The position numbers and the translations under genes were made by a program. From NCBI RefSeq assembly GCF_009873495.1, contig NZ_CP046703.1, positions 434,001 to 498,000 of the forward strand: a stretch of DNA of 64,000 bases. The letters run 5' to 3'. This stretch comes from Nostoc sp. ATCC 53789. GTDB lineage: Bacteria; Cyanobacteriota; Cyanobacteriia; Cyanobacteriales; Nostocaceae. Within the stretch, counting starts at the first letter, position 1; every line of letters starts with the position of its first letter. Of the stretch, positions 17,001-25,200 are shown piece after piece. The notes under the pieces were generated by a model. That model saw only the letters and a list, made by a program, of their open reading frames with translations, had not been told where the DNA came from and did not search any database.

Positions 17001-19294
17001 GTGAGATTTATCCACAACTTATCCCTATTGGTCGTCCAATTGACAACACCCAGATATATATACTCGACCAAAACTTACAACCAGTACCTGTGGGTGTACC
17101 AGGAGAACTGCATATTGGTGGTGCAGGATTAGCAAAAGGATACCTCAACCTTCCAGAGTTAACGCAAGAAAAATTTATCCCCAACCCCTTCCAAGGAAGC
17201 AGGGGAGCAGGGGAGCAGGGGAGCAGGGGGAGAGAACGGTTGTATAAAACAGGGGACTTAGCACGTTATCTACCAGATGGCAATATCGAATACCTGGGGC
17301 GCATCGATAATCAAGTAAAAATCCGGGGTTTCCGCATTGAGTTGGGAGAAATCGAAGCAGCATTAAGCCAACATAGTGATGTGCAAACATCTGTAGTCAT
17401 CGTCCGCGAAGACATTCCCGGAAATAAACGTTTAGTCGCTTATGTAGTACCGCAGCCACAGATAACACCCACAGTTAGCCAATTGCGTAGCTTCCTCAAA
17501 GAAAAGCTACCAGAATATATGGTACCAAGTGCGATCGTCACCCTAGAATCCCTACCGCTTACCCCCAACGGCAAAATAGACCGTCGCGCCTTACCAGAAC
17601 CAGAAGCACGCACAGGAATAGAAAGCAGCCTAGTAGCACCGCGTACCCCCATTGAAGAAAAATTAACCCGAATTTGGGAGCAAGTATTAAGAGTAGAGCA
17701 AATAGGCATACACGATAACTTTTTTGAACTAGGAGGAGATTCCATCCTCAGTATTCAAATCATCAGCAGAGCAAAAGTTGCCGGAATAGAACTGACAATC
17801 AAACAACTATTTGCCAATCAAACCATCGCCCAATTAGCCACAGTCGCAGGTACAACAAAAGCACTTGCAATTGAACAAGGATTAGTCACAGGGACATTAC
17901 CCCTAACACCAATTCAACACTGGTTTTTCGAGCAGAAATTACCAGAGAAACACCACTTTAATCAATCATTTCTCCTCACAGTACCATCAGACCTCAACCT
18001 AGAAATATTAGAGCAAGTATGGCAGCAACTACTAAAACATCACGATGCTCTTAGGCTAAGATTCACTCGAACAGACACAATATGGCAGCAGATTCATGCT
18101 GCGCCAACTGATAATATTACTATCCCCCGTTTTGACTTATCGACAGTTCCAGAAACTGAGATAGAAACTGTCATCGAAACCACAGCCAATGAATTACAGG
18201 CGAGTTTAAATCTTTCAGAAAATCTCGTGCAAGTAGCATTTTTCTGGTTGGGTATTGACAAAAAAGCCAGATTAATAATAGTAATTCACCACCTCGTAGT
18301 AGACGGTGTTTCTTGGCGGATATTATTAGAAGATTTGCAGACAGCTTACCAGCAACTCAGTCAAGGCAAAACCATTCAGCTACCTGCAAAAACTACATCT
18401 TTCAAAGATTGGGCGCGACAACTGACAGAATATGCACAATCAGAAGTCTTGAAATCAGAACTAGATTATTGGTTGAGTCCATCTTACGATACAGTTGACT
18501 CCATCCCGGTAGACTATGCACAAGGAATAAACACTACTGCATCGGCTAGGACAATATCAGTATCATTAGATGAAGCTGAAACCCTTTCACTTTTACAAGA
18601 TGTTCCGAAAGCTTATAAAACACAAATAAACGATATCTTGTTAACTGCCTTAGTACTGGTGTTGAGCGAATGGACTAACTCTGATTCAGTGTTATTCAAC
18701 TTAGAAGGTCATGGGCGGGAGGAGATTATTGATGGTGTAGACTTATCGCGCACCGTTGGTTGGTTTACAACGATTTTTCCAGTGGTTGTGGAACTGGGAA
18801 CTATAGATGATCTTGGTACTGCGTTAAAATCCGTCAAGGAACAATTACGTGTAATTCCTAATAAAGGCATTGGCTATGGCTTATTGCGTTATCTAAATAT
18901 TGACGCAGAAATTAGCACCCAATTAGAAAAAATTCCCCAGGCAGAAATTAGCTTCAACTATTTGGGACAATTTGCTCAAGTTGTCAATACATCCTCTCTG
19001 ATGCAAATAGCTAATGAACCTAGCGGAAACAGCCAGAGTTTACAAGGTCAACGCCATTATTTGCTAGATATTAATGCCATCATTATCAACGAAAAACTGC
19101 AAATAGATTGGACATACAGCAGCAATATTCATCAGTACGAAACGATTGAGAATATTGCTCAAGAATTTGTCGAAACTTTGCAAGAGTTAATTGCTCATTG
19201 TTTATCAACAGAAAATGCAGGTTATACGCCTACGGATTTCCCATTAATTCAACTTAACCAACTAGAAATAGATCAGATATTACAAAATTTATGA
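8087..19294 (+). CDS. ncpA: Nostocyclopeptide synthetase NcpA: three-module NRPS (Tyr-Gly-D-Gln)
   Basis: 3735 residues. Layout: TubC_N-like docking domain (1-52), C1 (62-500), A1 (505-1015), PCP1 (Ser1073), C2 (1122-1570, H1265-H1266), A2 (1565-2085), PCP2 (Ser2136), C3 (2188-2645), A3 (2645-3168), PCP3 with the LGGDS motif typical before epimerases (Ser3219), and E domain (3263-3720, HHLVVDG at 3401). Specificity codes I read are DASTVAAVCK (Tyr), DILQLGLIWK (Gly) and DAWQFGLIDK (Gln). C1 has HQIVGDF instead of HHxxxDG and should be inactive, consistent with Tyr being the first residue. The C-terminus TDFPLIQLNQLEIDQIL resembles a COM donor helix for NcpB. The stop overlaps the ncpB start (ATGA), implying translational coupling. 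Several short tandem repeats are inserted in frame. Confidence 0.96.
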   Translation: MNLIKLLENLSAKNVELWVDGDKLRYRSPENSLTPELLREIQQSELEIIQILSQSTAQAATYPLSHGQKALWFLYQLARNSTAYNVTYAAKLVISLDILALKQAAQALVERHPLLRTTFATIDDEPVQTVHENQQVDFSIQEASDLGQDDINNWLSEKSDRPFDLEQGPILRFDLLINHIKTDKLATKEHILLITLHQIVGDFRSLEIIIGELRALYKAMSTTGYAYATGETAQLSTQNYQYQDYVKCSEQMLASSHGESLWAYWQQQLSGELPLLNLPTDRPRPQTKTYNGASRFFTVEKELRQKLTELATRESASLYILLLTALQILLRRYTNQEDILIGSPMVNRSRSEFESIVGHFTNPVVLRGDLSGNPTFEEMLERSHSCVLDAQDHQDYPFSLLVEQLQPVRNPSFSPLYQVAFVCDRSHQNIDINDDLILESMIPESKGAAFDLTLTIFEGTDSLKGTWNYNTDLFDDSAIARMMGHFVTLLEAIVANPQQRIDQLPMLTQSEERQLLVEWNDTQVDYAFDKCIHQLFEEQVKRTPDAVAVVFENQQLTYRELNSRANQLAYCLQSLGVKPDVLVGICVERSLEMVVGLLGILKAGGAYVPLDPEYPKDRLNFMLADAQVPVLISQQRLLDRLPEYQAKLICLDEVWSEILQNKQNNPIEVVKSTDLANVIYTSGSTGKPKGVMVEHSGLCNLAQAQIQVFGLSGDSRVLQFASFSFDACISEILMALGSGARLYLGTKDSIMPGMPLIERLKNDGITHVTLPPSALAVLPVEELPTLQAIVVAGEACPLELMRQWSKGRNFFNAYGPTEASVCAAIAKCTPEDEKITIGRPIANAEIYILDSQLQPVPIGVPGELHIGGAGVARGYLNRNELTQQKFIPNPFSRSRGAGEQGSRGRERLYKTGDLARYLPDGNIEYLGRIDNQVKIRGFRIELGEIEATLSQHPHVQASCVIAREDIPGDKRLIAYIVLQPEQTATVKELRSFLKEKLPEYMVPSAIAILESLPLTPNGKIDRRALPEPTSELSEKYVAPRTPIEEILAVIWQQVLKLELVGRHDNFFELGGHSLLATQFISRVRSRLKVEISLRELFAAPTIAELAPSIQQLQQQNIELSAPPILRRVENIEIPLSYAQQRLWFLNQLESNSALYNIALGLRLVGTFNFAALEQSLKELIDRHEVLRTNFVTVDGKPTQIIQTQTNWTVAVVDLQHLPLTEQQTAAQKLLEQKAIEPFDLAHDALIRATLVMLSPKEQCLLVSMHHVVCDGWSIGVFVQELQALYNAYSIGQASPLLPLPIQYADFAIWQRQWLQGEVLQNHLSYWEKQLANAPTFLPLPTDRPRPAVQTFNGSYHVFTLSVELTQRLLELSQQQGCTLFMTLLAVYNTLLYRYTGQSDILVGTPIANRDRTELERLIGFFVNTLVMRTDLAGNPSFNELLLRLREMALSAYAHQDLPFEMLVEALEPERDLSYTPLFQVMFVLLNAPMSEIELTELSVSGLPIEITTSKFDLTLSMENTPNGLFGWWEYNTDLFDSSTIERMTGHFLTLLEAIVANPSERISQLPMLTASEQQQLLVEWNDTQVDYPHDKCIHQLFEEQVERTPNAVAVVFENQQLTYHELNCRANQLAHYLRSLGVGADILVGICVERSLEMLVGLLGILKAGGAYVPLDPEYPQERLSFILEDAQVSVLLTQQHLVDKLPECQAQLVSLDTNWQFISQLPQGNPITNVQASNLTYVIYTSGSTGQPKGVQISHTAVSNFLSAMQQRPGITEQDTLLAVTTISFDIAALEIFLPITVGACLVIARRDVTLDGRELCDLLVKSKATIMQATPATWRLLLDSNYQFSDLKILCGGEALPWDLVSKLLARSASLWNLYGPTEATIWSSICQLESSESLISIGRPISNTQIYILDQNLQPVPIGVPGELHIGGAGLARGYLKRPELTQEKFIPNPFEEAGGRGQEAGGSRLYKTGDLARYLPDGNIEYLGRIDNQVKIRGFRIELGEIEAALSQHPHVQASCVIAREDTPGDKRLVAYIVPQPQVTLTISELRSNLKEKLPDYMVPSAIVILESLPLTPNGKIDRRALPAPEPSSELLEKYVAPRNPIEEILSLIWQQVLKVDLVGRHDNFFELGGHSLLATQLISRVRSSLKVELPLRSLFAAPTIAELSNNIQQLQQQDLELAAAPILRRAENAETPLSYAQQRLWFLDQFEPNSASYNIPFGLRLVGTLNVVALEQSLIEIIHRHEALRTNFITVDGQATQIIHNWKEQGTGNREQENIPWTLSVVDLKHLPLTEQKTAAQKLVQEQAFLPFDLAHDALIRATLIVLSPTEQWLLVCMHHVVSDGWSIGVFSQELQALYNAYSQGQPSPLLPLPIQYADFAIWQRQWLQGEVLQSQLSYWKQQLANAPTFLPLPTDRPRPAIQTFNGAYQEFALSSELTQRLVQLSQKQGVTLFMTLLAAYNTLLYRYTGQTDILVGTPIANRDRTEIEGLIGFFVNTLVMRTDLSLNPSFNELLPRIREMALSAYAHQDLPFEMLVEALQPERDLSYTPLFQVMFVLNNAPTSEVELTGLSISSLPIESAIAKFDLTLSMENTSTGLVGGWEYNIDLFDSNTIERITGHFVTLLEAIVANPQERISQLPMLTAFEQQQLLVEWNDTSVDYPQDKCIHQLFEEQVERIPDAVAVVFENQQLTYHQLNCRANHLAHYLQSLGVSADVLVGICVERSLEMVVGLLGILKAGGAYVPLDPEYPQERLTFMLADAQVSVLLTQQHLVEKLPRHQARVVHLDKDWVAIAKSSQENPIAQVQASNVAYVIYTSGSTGQPKGVILSHSNLCNHMFWMQATFPLTKEDKVLQKTPFGFDASVWEFYAPLLAGGQLLIAEPRGHTDSAYLLRLIAQQQVTTIQLVPSLLQMLLEQGGIETCHSLKHVFCGGEVLPVTLQESLLSKLDVNLHNLYGPTEACIDATFWNCQREIYPQLIPIGRPIDNTQIYILDQNLQPVPVGVPGELHIGGAGLAKGYLNLPELTQEKFIPNPFQGSRGAGEQGSRGRERLYKTGDLARYLPDGNIEYLGRIDNQVKIRGFRIELGEIEAALSQHSDVQTSVVIVREDIPGNKRLVAYVVPQPQITPTVSQLRSFLKEKLPEYMVPSAIVTLESLPLTPNGKIDRRALPEPEARTGIESSLVAPRTPIEEKLTRIWEQVLRVEQIGIHDNFFELGGDSILSIQIISRAKVAGIELTIKQLFANQTIAQLATVAGTTKALAIEQGLVTGTLPLTPIQHWFFEQKLPEKHHFNQSFLLTVPSDLNLEILEQVWQQLLKHHDALRLRFTRTDTIWQQIHAAPTDNITIPRFDLSTVPETEIETVIETTANELQASLNLSENLVQVAFFWLGIDKKARLIIVIHHLVVDGVSWRILLEDLQTAYQQLSQGKTIQLPAKTTSFKDWARQLTEYAQSEVLKSELDYWLSPSYDTVDSIPVDYAQGINTTASARTISVSLDEAETLSLLQDVPKAYKTQINDILLTALVLVLSEWTNSDSVLFNLEGHGREEIIDGVDLSRTVGWFTTIFPVVVELGTIDDLGTALKSVKEQLRVIPNKGIGYGLLRYLNIDAEISTQLEKIPQAEISFNYLGQFAQVVNTSSLMQIANEPSGNSQSLQGQRHYLLDINAIIINEKLQIDWTYSSNIHQYETIENIAQEFVETLQELIAHCLSTENAGYTPTDFPLIQLNQLEIDQILQNL
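8741..8770 (+). repeat. Nostoc palindromic-type repeat inserted in frame in ncpA C1 domain
   Basis: The segment GCGATGTCTACGACGGG followed by CTACGCCTACGCC is a familiar dispersed repeat of Nostoc genomes. Here it is translated as AMSTTGYAYA (residues 219-228), about 20 residues after the degenerate catalytic motif of the first condensation domain. The reading frame is kept. Confidence 0.7.
10762..10806 (+). repeat. AGCAGGGG octamer repeat in A1 loop of ncpA
   Basis: About three AGCAGGGG units sit between the coding stretch for IPNPF and the A7 motif (LYKTGDL). They are translated as SRGAGEQGSRG. The unit has no stop codon in any frame, so it stays open. Confidence 0.85.
13948..13988 (+). 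repeat. AGGAGGC-type purine repeat in A2 loop of ncpA
   Basis: Imperfect repeats of AGGAGGC/AGGCAG between the IPNPF and LYKTGDL coding stretches of the second adenylation domain, translated as EEAGGRGQEAGG. It is at the same loop as in the other adenylation domains but with a different unit. Confidence 0.8.
14890..14920 (+). repeat. GGGAACA heptamer repeat in C3 domain of ncpA
   Basis: Three to four GGGAACA units after the coding stretch for IIHNW, translated as EQGTGNREQEN. An almost identical insert is at the matching position of ncpB C2 (22839-22875). Confidence 0.85.
17193..17239 (+). repeat. AGCAGGGG octamer repeat in A3 loop of ncpA
   Basis: Same octamer and same loop (between IPNPF and LYKTGDL) as in A1, translated as GSRGAGEQGSRGRER. 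It preserves the frame. Confidence 0.85.
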
Positions 19295-22200
19295 AATTAG
19301 AACTTAGCAAAACTAATCGCCAAAATATTGAAGATATTTATCCCTTATCTCCCATGCAAGAGGGGATGCTGTTTGAAAGTTTATATGCTCCAGACTCAGG
19401 CGTATATTTTGAGCAGATAACTTGCATTTTGACGGGAAACCTAGATGTAAAAACTTTCGAGAAAGCTTGGCAGCAAGTAGTAGCTCGACATCCCGTCTTC
19501 CGCACAGCGTTTCTGTGGGAGTCTTTGAGCCAGCCAGTTCAAGTGGTGTATCGACAGGTAAATGTGACGGTCGAAACTTATGACTGGCGGGAGTTATCTA
19601 CACAAGAGCAGCAACAGCAATTAGAGAGTTTTCTGGATTCTGAGCGACAACAGGGTTTTCAAGTGTCGCAAGCGCCATTGATGCGTCTACATCTAATCCA
19701 GTTGGATGGGGATACTTATCAGTTTGTTTGGTGTCATCATCATTTATTACTTGATGGCTGGTCATCACCTTTGGTTTTCCAAGACCTGTTGGAGTTTTAT
19801 CAAGCTATTTCTCAGGGTAAAAGTTTATCTAATACGGGAACTGTCAGCTACCGCAACTATATTGCTTGGTTACAGCAGCAGGATCGAGATTTAGCTAAAG
19901 AATTTTGGCGACAAAAACTCCAAGGTTTTACTACACCAACTCCTTTGACTGTGGATAAACCATTGTCAATGCGGGAGAAACATTCGGGCTATAGCGAACA
20001 ACAAATTGACTTAACTGTGCCAGCGACAGCAGCAGTAATGTCTTTTGTCAGACAGCATCAATTGACGATGAGTAATTTGGTGCAGGCGACTTGGGGATTG
20101 TTGCTGTCTCGCTACAGCCAAGAAACAGATGTGGTTTTTGGCGCAACTGTATCTGGTCGTCCGCCTGAGCTTGTTGGTGTAGAGTCGATTGTGGGGTTAT
20201 TTATCAATACTCTGCCAGTGCGGGTACAAATCTCCGAGAAGACTGAATTGCTGGGTTTGTTGAAGGATTTACAGGCGCAACAGATTGAGTCTGAGCAATT
20301 TTCCCATAGCTCATTAGCAGAGATTCAGGGGCTAAGTGATGTTCCCAAGGGTACGCCTTTGTTTGAGAGTATTGTTGTTTTTGAGAATTATCCTATTGAT
20401 ACTTCTGCTCTACAAGGCGATCGCAATTTTTCCCTCTCGAATTTTAGATGGATTGAACAAACAACTTATCCTCTGGCGGTTGTAGTTTCCCCTGGTGAGC
20501 AATTATCGCTGAGGGTGATGTACGATGCTAGTCGATTTGAAGATGGAACGATTAGCCGGATGCTGGGTCATTTTGTAACAATGCTTGAGGCGATGTCTGA
20601 CGACAAGCCGCTTTGCGTCTACGCTACTAATCCTCAGCAACGAATTTCCCAGTTGCCAATGCTAACAGAATCTGAGCAGCAACAGCTATTAGTTGACTGG
20701 AATGATACCCAATCTAATTATCCCCAGGATAAATCTATTCATCAGTTGTTTGAGGAGCAGGTGGAGCTTACACCCGATGCTGTAGCAGTGGTGTACGAGA
20801 ATCAACATCTCACATACCGCGAATTGAACAGCCGTGCTAACCAATTGGCGCACTACTTGAAGTCTTTGGGTGTGAAAGCTGATGCGTTGGTGGGGATATG
20901 TGTGGAGCGTTCTTTAGAAATGGTCGTGGGACTATTGGGGATTCTCAAGGCGGGTGGTGCTTATGTGCCACTTAACCCAGAATATCCTCAAGAGCGATTG
21001 ACCTTCATGCTCGAAGATACTCAGTTATCAGTCATATTGACTCAAGAAAAACTAGTTAATAAACTAGGCGAACGCCTCCGGCGCGGCTTTGCCGAACGCA
21101 ACGCTAGTGTAATTTGCTTAGACTCAAACTGGGATATCATCAATCAACAAACACAAAATAACCCAACTACCAGCGTCACAGCTGATAACTTAGCTTATGT
21201 AATGTACACCTCCGGTTCTACAGGTCAACCCAAAGGTGTGAGCATTGTCCATCGAAGTGTAGTTCGACTCGTCAAAGAAACCAACTATATCAGCATTTCT
21301 GCTGATGATGTAATTGCCCAAGCCTCAAATCACGCCTTCGATGCTGCTACTTTTGAAATTTGGGGAGCCTTACTCAACGGAGCGCGGTTGGTAGGGGTGA
21401 GCAAAGATTTGGCACTTTCGCCCAGAGATTTCGCAGTCTTTATGCGATCGCAAAGTATCAGTGTATTATTCTTGACAACTGCCCTGTTTAATCAAATTGC
21501 TCAAGAAGTCCCCTCTGCTTTCAATTCACTACGGCATCTTCTATTTGGCGGCGAGGCTGTCGATCCTAAATGGGTTAAAGAAGTACTCAACAATGGTGCG
21601 CCGCAGCGACTACTCCATGTTTATGGGCCAACAGAGAATACAACATTTAGTTCCTGGTACTTGGTGCAGGATGTGCCAGAAGGCGCGACAACTATTCCCA
21701 TCGGGCAACCAATTTCTAACACACAAATCTATTTGTTAGATTCCCAACTACAACCAGTGGGTATTGGTGTACCGGGAGAATTATACATTGGTGGAGATGG
21801 TCTAGCTAGGGAATACCTTAACCGCACCGAGTTAACACAAGAAAAACTCATCCAAAACCCCTTCGGTGGAAGCAGGGGAGCAGGGGAGCAGGGGAGCAAG
21901 GGAGCAGAGGAGCAGTCTTTCCCCTCTGCCTCTTCTGAGCGCCTCTACAAAACCGGGGATAAAGCACGTTATTTAAGCGATGGAAATATTGAATACTTAG
22001 GACGCATCGATGACCAAGTAAAAATACGTGGTTTACGGATTGAGTTGGGCGAAATTGAAGCAGTCCTGAGCCAACACAGCGATGTGCAAGTATCTTGTGT
22101 CATTGTCCGCGAAGATACCCCTGGAGATAAACGTTTAGTCGCCTACATCGTAACGCATCAAGACTGTCAACCTACGATGGGTGAAATACGTCAATTCCTC

Positions 22201-25200
22201 AAAGCAAAGCTGCCAGATTACATGATACCTTCGGCAATAGTAATCTTGGAATCTTTCCCCTTGACTCCCAACGGCAAAATAGACCGCCGCGCCCTGCCAA
22301 AACCAGACTTAGACACCGCACTCCTAGAAAAATATGTCGCCCCGCGTACACCTGTTGAGGAAATGCTTGCACTCCTCTGGGCGCAAGTTTTGAAAGTAGA
22401 GCAAGTGGGTATTTACGATAATTTCTTTGAACTTGGGGGACACTCACTCTTAGCAACGCAATTGGTTTCACGCATCCGCACTAGCTTCAAAATAGAACTA
22501 CCATTACGTGAGTTATTTGCTGCATCAACAATTACGGAATTAGCGCCATTCATTCAGCAGTTACAGCAACAGGACTTACAACTTGCTGCACCACCCATTT
22601 TAAGGCGGGCAGAGAATGCAAACTTACCACTGTCTTATGCTCAACAGCGTTTGTGGTTTTTAGACCAGTTCGAGCCGAACAGTGCTTCATACAACATCCC
22701 CTTCGGGTTGCGCTTAGTCGGAACTCTTAATGTTGCCGCGCTACAACAAAGCTTAATTGAAATTATTCATCGCCACGAAGCATTACGTACTAACTTTATT
22801 ACTGTTGATGGACAAGCTGCTCAAATCATTCACAATTGGAGGGAACAAGGAACAGGGAACAGGGAACAGGAAAATATACCTTGGACACTATCAGTTGTTG
22901 AGTTAAAGCATTTACCCGTAACAGAACAAAAAACTGCTGCACAGAAATTAGTCCAACAACAAGCACTTCTTCCTTTCGACTTAGAGTCAGAAGCATTAAT
23001 CAGAGCAACATTACTGGTGCTGTCTCATACAGAACAATGGTTAGTATTGTGTATGCACCACGTTGTCAGTGATGGCTGGTCAATAGGTGTGTTTATCGAG
23101 GAGTTACAAGCACTGTACAATGCTTATTCTCAAGGTCAACCGTCACCCTTATTACCACTGCCAATTCAGTACGCAGATTTTGCAATTTGGCAAAGACAAT
23201 GGTTGCAAGGGCAAGTACTCAACAGCCAATTGAGTTACTGGAAACAACAATTAGCGAATGCACCCACGTTCTTGCCACTACCCACAGACAGACCCAGACC
23301 TGCTGTGCAGACTTTCAATGGTGCATATCAAGAATTTACTCTGTCTGGTGAACTAACTCAACGATTGGTGCAGTTAAGTCAAAAGCAAGGGGTGACTTTG
23401 TTTATGACTTTGTTGGCGGCTTATAATACCCTGCTTTATCGCTACACAGGACAAGAAGATATATTGGTGGGTTCGCCAATTGCTAACCGCGATCGCACCG
23501 AAATTGAAGGGTTAATTGGCTTTTTTGTCAATACCTTAGTCATGCGGACTGAGATATCAGGCGATCGCAGTTTTAACGAATTACTCCCACGTATCCGGGA
23601 AATGGCATTATCCGCTTATGCTCATCAGGATTTGCCCTTTGAAATGCTAGTGGAAGCATTGCAACCAGAACGGGACTTGAGCCATACACCACTGTTTCAA
23701 GTGATGTTTGTTCTTAATAATGCGCCCACATCTGAAGTAGAGTTGACTGGGTTAAGTGTCAGTGAATTGTCAATAGAAAGTGCGATCGCTAAGTTTGACC
23801 TTACCTTAGGAATGCAAAACACTAACAATGGACTCGTCGGGTGGTGGGAGTACAACACTGACTTATTTGATAGCAGCACTATCAAACGGATGACTGGTCA
23901 TTTTGTGACTCTACTTGAAGCAATTGTGGCGAATCCCCAAGAGCGGATTTCTCAATTACCAATGCTCACAGCATCTGAGCAACAACAATTATTAGTGGAG
24001 TGGAATGATACTCAAGTAGATTATCCCCAAGATAAATGTATTCATCATTTGTTTGAAGAACAAGTAGAGCGTACACCCGATGCAGTCGCGGTGGTATTTA
24101 AAAATCAACAATTGACGTATCACGAGTTAAATTGTCGTGCTAACCAGTTGGCGCACTACTTACGTTCTTTGGGAGTGTCCGCAGATGTGCTAGTGGGGAT
24201 ATGTGTAGAGCGCTCTTTGGAGATGGTGGTGGGATTGTTGGGAATTCTCAAAGCTGGTGGGGCTTACTTACCGCTTGACCCAGAGTATCCCCAAGACCGT
24301 TTGAGTTTTATGCTCGAAGACGCTCAAGTTTCAGTATTACTGAGTCAACACCATCTAGTTGAGAAATTACCAGAACATCATGCGCGTGTTGTTTGCTTAG
24401 ATACCGACTGGCAAATCATTCCCCAGTCGAATCAACAAAATCCGATCGCTGGTGTGCAAGCTAGTAACTTGGCTTATGTAATTTACACTTCGGGTTCCAC
24501 CGGAAAGCCTAAAGGAGCAATAAATACGCATCTAGGGATTTGCAATCGCCTCCTGTGGATGCAGCAAGCATATCAATTAACAGAAATAGATTGCGTTTTA
24601 CAGAAAACTCCTTTCAGCTTCGATGTCTCCGTTTGGGAATTTTTCTGGCCATTACTGACTGGAGCGCGTTTAGTTGTAGCTAAACCAGATGGACATAAAG
24701 ATAGTGGTTACTTGGTCAACCTAATACTAGAACAGCAAGTTACTACACTGCATTTTGTTCCTTCGATGCTCCAGATTTTTCTAGAAGAACAAGGTTTAAA
24801 AGATTGCAGTAGCTTGAAGCGAGTTATTTGTAGTGGTGAAGCACTGCCAAAAGAACTTCAGGAACGCTTTTTTGCTTGTTTAGGGTGTCAATTGCATAAT
24901 CTCTACGGGCCGACAGAAGCGGCGATTGATGTCACCTTCTGGGAATGTCAACCAGAGAGCAATTTGAAGACAGTGCCTATTGGTCGCCCAATTTCCAATA
25001 CGCAAATCTACATACTCGACCAAAACTTACAACCAGTACCTGTGGGTGTTCCAGGAGAGTTACACATCGGTGGTGCAGGATTAGCAAAAGGATACCTCAA
25101 CCGCCCAGAGTTAACACAAGAGAAATTCATCCCCAACCCCTTCAGTGGAAGCAGGAGAGCAGGGGAGCAGAGGAGCAGAGGGGCAGGGGAGCGGAGGAGA

